A stretch of 43,057 bases of DNA from Gnetum montanum (taxonomy: Eukaryota > Streptophyta > Gnetopsida > Gnetales > Gnetaceae), in the NCBI GenBank assembly GCA_015680685.1, contig MNCI01029043.1, forward strand, positions 196,169 through 239,225, written 5' to 3'. Every line of letters begins with the position of its first letter. Position 1 is the stretch's first letter. Below are positions 32,392 through 41,213 of the stretch, piece after piece. The position numbers and the translations under genes are program-made. The notes under the pieces were generated by a model. It was not told the DNA's origin. It saw only the letters and a list, made by a program, of their open reading frames with translations, and made no database searches.

Positions 32392-33395
32392 TGAAACACC
32401 TGAAAAAAATTTCAATTATCAATAAGGAAGTGTCATGGCTCAGATTTTGTCATGTAATTTTGATCATATTTAAGAGAAAAAATAAATGCCTTGATTTTCC
32501 TTTAAAAATTCACTGAGTAATCTTGTTTTATAAAAATCCTGGAGCATTCTTACCTTGTAAGATATAATTCATGGTACAAAATGTCAAATACACTATGAAT
32601 TACATCAAAATAGCATAATTGAGCCTATAATTATCAAATATGCTACTAAAATGTTGTGATTAAATACACTATAGTAAGAAATGTTGTAGTCAAAAATGTT
32701 GTAAATTTGGCCAATGTAAAATTTCAAAAACACTATGTAAATGGTGGGAAACTTGCCTAAACCATGTTAACATAGAAACATCAAACTAGTGATCTATTTA
32801 AGTAAGAATTAAATCCATTTTCAAGGACTTTTGGATCATTTAAGACTTCTACAAGGTAAAGACTTTTGGAGTAGATTTGAGAGCCTAGTCACATTTTTCA
32901 TTTCAACACTAATCATCATGAGCATTGAGAACCTATTGCAGTTACATATAGAAGTAGATTGAGCAAATTAGATACATTTGGAAGGATTTTGGGACACACA
33001 CTGCCCACCTACAAGCTAGATTTTAAGCACTATTTTTAGAGAGATATGCAAAAAATTTACAATTTCACAATTTGTATTCTCTAAACATTGTACTTTGTAA
33101 AATTAATATAAAATCTGTAGTTGTTTAGCCATATTTTGCTTTTTTTTCTGCATCGCTTCTTAATTTTCTCATAATTCTAGCATTGGATTCATTGTTTGTT
33201 TATTTTCTCATCCAATTTCACCATGTTACCACCTATTTTATTATCTTAATCTTGGAAACAGACTTTCAAGTCCAAAGGTGGTTGACAAGATCATCTAAGA
33301 CAACTTAGATTCTTTTTTAGGCATGTGGATTATGAGGTTAAAACTATTTCATGTAGATCTATTCAAATTCAAGATCAAAATTTTCTATTGTGATA
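32392..33395 (+). repeat. 5' LTR of element B
   Basis: The start TGAAACACC is shared with element A. The end aligns as AAAATTTTCTATTGTGATA with A's AAATTTTCTAGATGTTATA, both with the final CA changed to TA. The length is about 1.0 kb against 1.42 kb in A, and the middle is not obviously alike. Its partner LTR is not in the window. It contains several short CACTAT/TTGGCCAATG words near 32590-32740. Confidence 0.65.
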
Positions 33396-33401
33396 GTATT
33401 C

Positions 33402-33420
33402 TAGTGCTAGAAGAAGGGCC
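33402..33420 (+). promoter_or_regulatory. Primer binding site of element B
   Basis: TAGTGCTAGAAGAAGGGCC, two transitions away from element A's TGGTGCTAGAAGGAGGGCC, six bases after the LTR end. The first G has become A. Confidence 0.6.
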
Positions 33421-33997
33421 TCTACCTGATTTCTTCATCCAAACCTAGGTGTAGATAATATTTTCCTATTTTAGTCTTTTCATAGTAGTGTATTTAGTGC
33501 ATAGAAGTCATTTTGAGTGATATGCAACACCATCATATTTAAGCCTTAGTGCCTTGTTTTTTGGATTTTTCTACATTAGCATTTTTATCTCAGTTTCCAA
33601 AATCTTTAGTGTAGCAAAACCCTAAAAATATGCTAGGGTTTGATTGCTTGAATCCTTAGAATTTTCTTTTAGTTTCCCTATAATCCTAGCGTTGGCTCAA
33701 AAACCCTATTGTTAAAATATTATAGCAACTCTAATTTTTTACATTTATAAAAATTAGTTTTACACTTGTAGTGCACTATACTTTTTCTATTTTCTACAAT
33801 TACAATTTTACAAATTTTTTCTTATTTACACTATAATTACATTTAAGCCACATTTTATTTATGTTATTGTAGTGTTCACGCTTGCATACATATAGTCATT
33901 TACATCATTGAAAGCCTTACCACATCTTCCCAATCCCTTAACTTTGCATAACTCTTTGCCTTTTTTGTCAATCGTATTATCACATACCATCATTTTC
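33421..33997 (+). other. 5' leader of element B
   Basis: Non-coding stretch between the primer binding site and the gag ATG at 33998. It is AT-rich and no protein was seen. Confidence 0.45.
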
Positions 33998-36530
33998 ATG
34001 GCCTCAAACTAGGAATCTATTTATATTTACGATCCTAAGGACCCAGTTGATGTGAAGCATAAGCAATTCATTAGGCTTCTAGGGTGTGACCTGGTGCACA
34101 TGAACATTAATAAAGAAAAATAGAATTTTATCTGTGTGAAGATTTAGGCTAGTTTACACATTGTGCATAAAGATTTGGAATCCAAATGCTAGTATGATAT
34201 AATTTATAGGAACGAGGAGTATATTCCCTTTCCCTATAGCCACATTGAATCATCAAAATTTTATATTCATAGGTTAGCATAATTGGTGGATATTGATGAT
34301 GATGTCATAGTACGTGAGGACGCCAATTCATACCAAGATCAAGAGGATTAGGATGATTTTGAGGCCTATTACGAGATAGATACACATTTAGGGGACACTT
34401 CATAATGATTTATCCTAGAAGTATTTAACTCTATGCCTCATGTCTTAGTAACAAACCAAGTACCTTTTGTGACCTTCATGAACCAAGTCTCACAACTCAC
34501 ATCCCTATTTGCTTCCTTATTTTCCTCAACACCTTTTGTCACTATTCCTCAACCTCCACCAATTACTTCCTCCTTACTACAAACCTTCAAAGTTTTAGCT
34601 GGTCCTTCTTTGGGGTCTCAAATTCCACACGTTTTACACAACCCATTTGTAACTAACACTTATTTTGTCCTCCATGTCCTAGTTCAAACCTCATTTTCTA
34701 TGTTCAACCCACCAACAATAGTAGTTACATATTCCCTGCAATCCATATCATTGCCTATTCCACAAACCGTCCAACAATCATTGTAGACCATAAAGGTACC
34801 ACAAGGTTTAGATCAAACATTCAAACTAATTTAGAATGTTACTAAGAAGTTGGAAAACTAGAAGCTAGCATAACTAAAATGGGAAAAGTCGTGGAATTTT
34901 ACCAAGATAACCCCATGATAGAAGTAGTATCAAAGCTCAAAACCATGTTAGAACAAATCATAAAAGTGAGATAGGGACCTAATGAACTAGGCTAAAAGTT
35001 TATCCAAAGATAGAATGTAATCCTTAACAAAATTCTTGAACCCATATTTGAAATCCACCTTTTGGCCATCTTCAAAGAAGTAGTTAATAACTTCATCAAG
35101 TTAATATTATATTACCTAGATCCTCAATCACTATGTTAAGACTTTTCCTAAATAAAAAAACATAGAAGATGCTAGAAACTAGTAATGACCCAACCCACAT
35201 AGCCTACAAGAAGCAATACTTGAAGAGTGATAGGTTAAAATGTATGCAAACACATGTAACCATAGCTACTATTTCCAAGGATGCAAAACCAACAAAGAAG
35301 CTAAAAACTTCACAACCTAAATCCCCTATTGCTTCATCTCAATCATCAACTTCTAATTCTACTAATCCCCTAAGCCCAAGTTTAAACATAAAGATCAATG
35401 TAAGTATACAAAGATACCAATGAAACCCTCTAAGCTTCTTGAATAATTGATAAAAAACAATGGTATCCAACATAAGAAATTATTTAAGAATAATTAAAAG
35501 AGGCATGATTGTATTTCTGAGATTGCAAAAGATCCAACCATAGCTACAAAAAGTTATCCACAAATACTAGAATACTTCAAGCTTGATTCATTTTTCCACT
35601 ATCACCAACTACTTCGTCATGATACTAATTTTTTCTTAGCTTTAAAAGATGATCTAAAAAAATGAACTGTAAAGATCTAGTAGTGAATGAGTCCAACTCT
35701 CAAAGTACCAACAATGATGCTTATATGATATCCATGTTCAACATCCACAACAAGCCTAAATTTATTAGGGAGCCATTTGTAGTTAGGGTACCTCAAAATG
35801 ATTAAGCTTCAACTTCCACAAGTTCAAGAACCACTTTCATTATAAGGATGCTACAACTTGCACCTCCCAAAGAACCATTCATCATAAGATTTTCTCCACC
35901 TCCTACTGATACACCTATGACCAATGTTGCTTAAAGTTCATTTATAGTAGCCAATGCATTAATATCTTCCCAACCAAAAAACAAAAAGTCTCTACTAAAA
36001 CAATGAAAACCATCAGCTCCTAAGCCTAAGGTTAAGGAGAGTAGTCAATCAAAAGTCTAGAAAGAAGTAGATCCACCAAAATCTACTCCAATCTTGGCTA
36101 TACTTATGAATCCTGCTACTCAAACTACATTAACTAGCCAGCATAAAGAAAGTTAAAAAAATAGAAAAGTAAGGATCCAAAATAACCAATGCTTAAACAT
36201 AAATTTAAAATCCTAGGTAAGATTTAGGAAGTCAAAGCCAATAAAATAAAGAAAATATTTGATAATATTAAAGACTTCCTCATTTTCATGGAATAAGTAA
36301 AAATATCATTGAAGCAAAAAAGCACTTCCCTAACACTTTATGACTTAGTTAAGGCTTCTCTTGCCCATCACAAAGTACTTGTTAAAAAGTTGACATAGAT
36401 CCCTATGAGTAAAGATTTATCTACTATTGAAGAGTCTATACACTTTGTTATCATGTCATCTCTACTTAAGGAAGAATCAAAACCAATAACATTAACATTT
36501 CACAATAGTAAAGTTAAGACCAATCCATAG
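33998..36530 (+). pseudogene. gag: gag of element B and gag-protease linker
   Basis: Starts ATG at 33998; codon 5 is TAG, the same position as in element A. The N-terminal part reads SIYIYDPKDPVDVKHK, aligning with A's VRIYDPRDP. It is followed by a Pro/Thr/Ser-rich region open at 34433-34786. From 35421 the block MKPSKLLE...GIQHKKL, EIAKDPTIATK and YFKLDSFFHYHQLLRHDTNFF aligns with A's zinc-knuckle region, but the first and last Cys read Ser/Phe. Then FIREPFVVRVPQND aligns with A's linker. Stops are nearly all TAG/TAA where A or the pattern suggests Gln. The capsid part (34800-35160) is poorly preserved. Role as for element A. Confidence 0.7.
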
Positions 36531-36587
36531 AGTGGTGAAGTGCTCTGTGCCCCTCTTTTCATAATTATACAAGTTGGCTAGTATAAG

Positions 36588-36955
36588 ATGCATTGTGTAT
36601 ATTTTGACAATGAAGCTACCATGAATGTAATCCCCTTACCCATTGTGGAATGGTTAGGCCTGGTAGAGAACATTTAGGATACCTTTAATGAGTCACAGGT
36701 GATAGTGAAAGGATCCTTCTTTTTAGAATTCATGGCTAGGAAATAATTCCCCACATTAGCTAACTTCCTATTCATTGAAGAGACTCAAACTTCAAGTTAA
36801 TTCTAGAATGAACATGGTTGGCTAAATTGTGAGCAGTATCTTTCCCGATTCACCAAGAAATTCATCTATCTTATGAGGGAGGTAAAATCATTATCCATGA
36901 AGATAGCACACTTCCCTTATCAATTAATAATGTTGATATCGAATAGGGATTTCAG
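36588..36955 (+). pseudogene. pro: Protease of element B
   Basis: Homolog of element A's protease. It starts MHCVYFDNEATMNVIPLPIVEWLGL, where the active-site triad reads DNE instead of DSG/DDG. KGSFFLEFMARK and ANFLFIEET follow in the same order as in A. The LGRPWL block is disrupted by a frame change near 36800, and the end reads through INNVDIE-like residues to TAG near 36945. Not functional. Confidence 0.65.
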
Positions 36956-37250
36956 GTGAAGTTCCAAAAAGAAATTCCTATAACCAATGATCACAAGGAA
37001 ACCTATGACAATAATGAAATTAATGAAGCTAAAGCCAATAATACTAAAGTCTTAAACAACTCTTAGGATGTACTTTCTTTTAGCATAATCAACGAAGGGA
37101 ATGAGAAGTATCAAATTGTATAGAAAAAGTCTTACTATTTTCCTAATCTATCAAAGATTAGGAAACGATTGTGTAATTAATACAAACTACCTGGGTCTAA
37201 AACCCATAATAGCATGGCCTGCCAGGGACTAAAACTAGTGAATGTGATAG
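36956..37250 (+). pseudogene. C-terminal tail of element B gag-protease frame
   Basis: Continues in frame after protease: DVLSFSIINEGNEKYQI, FPNLSKIRKRLCN, and a last segment SKTHNSMACQGLKLVNVIV. The same tail follows A's protease. The final part overlaps a single copy of the GGCC minisatellite phrase (AGCATGGCCTGCCAGGGAC near 37212), suggesting the repeat arose from coding sequence. Confidence 0.5.
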
Positions 37251-37259
37251 TCTCTTCTT

Positions 37260-37825
37260 TCTTTTCTTTGTACATATATTATGACCTATTCACTTTGTCA
37301 CATTGTTTGCAGTTTTTACTTTAATAGTTGTGACTCATTTTATATTTTTTTATTTTATTACATTCCATTACTAAATCTTACTTTATATCCTTGTTGTTTT
37401 AACATGTGGCCTAAATATATTATTTAGATAAAACATAAAATATAAAAAATATAAAACATAAAAAAAATTGAAAATCTCTTTCCAAAAAGCAACGTTGAGC
37501 TAAAGTCAAAAAGCAACATCACAAAGCCAAACATAGCTCATAACCATAGTTATATAGTGCAAAAAAAGTATATGATACACAGTTTTTAAAACCATCAATG
37601 TAGAAACAAGCCAATGACCATAAGACCTAAGATATGATATCACATTATCAACATCAATAGCTTAGATCAAATTATGTGAGGAGGGGAATGTTCTTGGAGC
37701 CATCACTATTACCACCAAAGGCTTATAGACAAGAAAACCATTAATACCATGAGAACATAAGCCAACATTAAAACCAAAACATAAAATAACATTGAATTTT
37801 ATAATGTTAAAAAAAGATTCCACTA
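37260..37825. other. AT-rich start of element B spacer
   Basis: Runs of AAAACATAAAATATAAA around 37425-37470 match the A-rich stretch after A's protease. No gene on either strand. Confidence 0.35.
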
Positions 37826-37998
37826 TTGACATTTTGTCAAATACTTGACATGAAACACAAAGTTTGACATTTTGTCAAATAATTGACATGAAAAACATAG
37901 CTTGACATTATGTAAAATATAGATAGACATTTTGTCAAATTGTTGACTTGCAAAGTATAGGTAGGTATTTTGACAAATAGTTGACATAAAATATAGTT
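37826..37998 (+). repeat. 38-bp tandem repeat with TTGAC...GTCAA inverted arms, about five copies
   Basis: Copies start near 37826, 37864, 37902, 37924 and 37960. The best unit reads TTGACATTTTGTCAAAT followed by ACTTGACATGAAA-like sequence; 38 bases is the usual spacing, with one short copy. Each unit has a small hairpin (TTGAC, 5-base loop, GTCAA) and a second TTGAC. The two overlapping minus-strand frames here are repeats of the translated unit, not genes. Confidence 0.8.
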
Positions 37999-38429
37999 TA
38001 CACCAAAACATGTAGCCAAAACCAAAAATACATCCATTCCAAGCACCAGGAACTAAAAATACTATCTAAATTCATGAAGGAAAAGCTTCATAGCCCTACA
38101 TATAACTAGGAAAATGTGGAAAATGCTAATTCTAGGGATGAAAAAAAAATTAAAATATTAATTATAGACCATAAATGGTAAAAACATTATTTATGAGGTC
38201 AAAATCTACACAACACTACCCATACAAGTGCAAAAAAAAAAAATTCCATTTTGCTAAAATTCACCTAGGAAAGAATTTATTTCATTGTCAATTCAACACA
38301 AAAAACCCTAGGAACACTATAGAAAAATTAGAAAAATTCACAACACTATACATAGTCTTGGAGAAACCAAAAAACTAATAGATCAAGTAAAGAACAAAAT
38401 AAAATTAAAGAGAAACAAGGTACCTAAAG

Positions 38430-38575
38430 ATCAAAGATGATCCTTCTCTAGCAGATGGGTATGGAAGCCTAGCTTGGACAAGTCTCTTAGTCTCCTCTAC
38501 CTTCTTCATGCCCACATGCCTACCTCATGTACCATTATTACCAACCATTGTTGCAAATCTCATGTGTTTGGCTTC
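38430..38575 (-). other. Possible antisense first exon in element B
   Basis: On the minus strand an ATG-led stretch encodes a short basic segment (GMKKVEETKRLVQARL) ending TTTAG|GTACC, a donor-like GTACC as in A's exon 1 (CAG|GTAC). It is followed downstream by T-rich, intron-like sequence and preceded by a tandem repeat, the same layout as exon 1 of the antisense gene in A. The proteins are not clearly homologous, and one TGA interrupts. This is a hypothesis, not an annotation. Confidence 0.25.
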
Positions 38576-38699
38576 TCAATTTGATAAAAAAGAAAAACCA
38601 AAATTCCCAAGTTTTTCCAAAAAAATCTATGAAAATTTGATTTTAAAAATCAATTTTTCCTAAATATGTTATGCCTTGGTGGTTTCATAATCCTAACTT

Positions 38700-39290
38700 A
38701 TCTTAAATCATTGTTGGAATGAAGTCAAAAATGAAATTGACTTTACACACTGGGATTTGTGAAAAATTCCTTATTATAGGTCAAACACATTGTATATAAG
38801 TATCCAAAAAGTCCAAGCCTAGCCAAAACACATTGCAATAATGAAATTAACTTTATACACTATCCTCTATTGGAAAAATTCATTTTATGGCTTCATATGC
38901 TGTCCATTTTGGTCCAATACACTATTAAGTGGGTCTTACAACTCTAGATCTAAAATACCAAAAGCTAAAAATGCTAGGTCAATGAAATTAGCCCAAACAC
39001 ACTAACAAGCCTAAGTTCATGATCAACATGATACCTAGGTGAGTCAAAAACATTAGCATGTGGATCCCACTACTTTTGACACAAAGTAGAAAGAATCAGA
39101 AACATTATACTAATGAAATTAATAGCTTATTTGCCATAAATATGCATTAACCCACTGCATACCTCTCGCACACTATCCAAAACTACCAAATATGTTCTTA
39201 GCCTAGTGCATGATGCTCACACACTACCATACTAGCTCAAGTATGCTAACAACATGAAATTAAATAGCCTTCATAGCTTATTTGATCCTA
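38700..39290 (+). repeat. Degenerate 110-145-bp repeat in element B spacer
   Basis: The phrase AATGAAATTRACTTTAYACACT or a variant recurs near 38728, 38841, 38981, 39115 and 39252. On the minus strand this gives CAGTGTGTAAAGT followed by CAATTTCATT. The position relative to the possible antisense exon is the same as the 189-bp array in A. Units are too diverged to define edges. Confidence 0.5.
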
Positions 39291-39299
39291 AAAACACAT

Positions 39300-40169
39300 T
39301 ATTTTATTCATTTCTAGTTCTTTTTTGTGAATTATTGCATGTCTTGATCATATAATGACCTAGATAAACAATTAATATCATTTCTTACATTATTTTGACC
39401 TTGTTTAACAAATAGTTCATGCATATGCCATTTAACATGCTTATCTTAGCATATAGGATTGAGCTAAGAAGATGTGGAAATAATTAAATTTGTCTTTAAT
39501 CCCAAGTAGATCCTTTGGTAATGTTAATTGATCAATTAACCTTAACTATTTAAACCTAGAGCCTAGAAGTCTTTTTTGGCCACAAGACCATGATCAAGAA
39601 AACCCTAAAATGACCTAAATTTGTCATCAAAACCTTGAAACTAGCTTGCCTTGACATTACCAATAGCATTAAAGCCTTTGTATGGTCTTATGAGAATATT
39701 CCTATACTCTATCCACACCTAGTTCAACCCTTTCTACCTTAGACCACGTTATATCTAACATTAACTTATTTTTTCCTAGTCTTTGTTTGAGTAAATGAAC
39801 ATGTGACATTGATAACCTTAGTAGCCTTTAACAAGTCTACATGACCTTCTATCTCTTTTACATCTTCAAATATTACAAAATTTATATGAAACTACAAAGT
39901 AAGACACAAAGTTCTCAAATTCTACCAAGTTGCATCTCATGTTTACCAATGTTTATTTTTTATCCCATGTAACCTCACTATAATCTCTAGTTTCTTTGAC
40001 TTATTTTCTTACCCTTCCCAAGTTGTGTTTGTAGGATGAACTTGGAGTCATCACAGAGGTATGAATCATTGCAATAGTGATTAACCACATGATCTCAACA
40101 CATGGCACTTGGTTATCTTGTTTGATTGTGCCAACAATGCTTAGATCACATCATTCCCATGATTCCTTC
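39300..40169. other. Spacer of element B without a recognised gene
   Basis: AT-rich with phrases such as TGACCTTG and AAGGTC-like words on the minus strand, resembling the 13.0-14.0 kb part of element A in style. No protein on either strand. Confidence 0.3.
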
Positions 40170-41213
40170 TGATGAGTGGCAAGGTACCCCTACACTCAAC
40201 CATACGAAACAAGCGTAGCACGCGTGATCCGGTCGAACTCCACAGAATAAGTGCCTAAACGTCCCATGGAATACTTGGGGTTAATCATTCGTTGTCTTCC
40301 TAGACTTACTTGTGGTTTTCACAGTGTATGGTTAAGTAAGTCCGAGGTATATGATTTTTATGGTCTTTTATGATTTTCTCCTATGCTATTGAGTTGAGTG
40401 TTGAGAAACTAATTACTAATTCTAACTAATGACTAAGTCTAAATTACCTAGCATCAGCATCTGTTCCCACTTACTATACACACATTGAACTGATGCAACC
40501 ATGGTTACCAAATGCTAATCATTGCTGGGATCCCATGCGTAACACACATGCACAAAGTGGTCGTACTGAGGTACTTAACTAGGAGGAAAGGGTTGAGAAA
40601 GCTAATCTAGCCTAAGTGTGATGAGCAGCTGATTCCTTGACTAACAGTACACATCTTGGTGCACGACTACCACTGGGATTACCAAGCGCAGATCCTGGAT
40701 ACGCCACTGGGTTACCAAGTAGTCACACTTAGATGCTCATAATCAATTCGTACTCATACCGCGTTGCGATGAGAAGCTGATTCCTTGACTAACCGTACAC
40801 ATCCTTAGATGCTCGTAATCAAGTTTTACTCATTCTTCATTACTAAGAGAAAGCAATAAATAATAATAAATAAAATCCTATTCCATGCACTACAAGGTTT
40901 ATCCAAGAAGCTTGTCTTTATTACCGTACACAACTTGTGTTTAGGTACAATGTTGCTCGAATAAAGATCCATTCACTTTAGGACTCCTACTGCAGGCACA
41001 TGGAAAATATTCTATCTATGGAGTGATCAAACTGCTAGAGTTTCCCTACTTCTAGCCCAGGATGAGGAAACAAGGGAGAGCCGCCTCTTATTTATAGACT
41101 TGGCAGGGGACCGTGATATCATGTATGCGATATCGCAGGGGACGACACGATATCGCGTACGCGATATTGCATGGGATGTGATATCGCGGCCTATGCGACA
41201 TCGCATCTCATCA
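40170..41213 (-). mobile_element. R1 LTR, copy 2 (longer, CpG-rich)
   Basis: Homologous to 18957-19731, with ends TGATGAG...CTCATCA. It is about 270 bases longer, mainly from an internal duplication (the phrase CTGATTCCTTGACTAAC at about 40628 and 40776) and more copies of a palindromic motif near its U3 end. On the minus strand a TATAAATA box lies at 41096-41089. CpG dinucleotides are frequent here, so this copy looks younger or less methylated than everything left of it. The flanking five bases (CCTTC left, TACCC right) do not match, so it may be one LTR of a longer element continuing to the right. On the minus strand CATGGGGGTA just before the start could be a weak polypurine tract. Confidence 0.62.
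41089..41207 (-). promoter_or_regulatory. R1 copy 2 promoter region: TATA box and about six GCGATATCGC-type motifs
   Basis: Upstream of the TATA box on the minus strand lie GCGATGTCGC, CGCGATATCAC, GCAATATCGC, GCGATATCGT, GCGATATCGC and ATGATATCAC within about 95 bases. Two adjacent motifs form an 18-base perfect palindrome, ATATCGCGTACGCGATAT, at 41150-41167. The other R1 copy has only two motifs. Confidence 0.65.

Noticed and set aside
37823-38046. Two overlapping minus frames with repeated CFMSSI/FHVKYL-type words
   Set aside because: Translation of the 38-bp tandem repeat, not a gene.
40170-41213. R1 as a DNA transposon because of TGATGAG/CTCATCA inverted ends
   Set aside because: Short inverted ends also occur in LTRs; the 5-bp duplication of copy 1 and the TATA box near one end favour an LTR.
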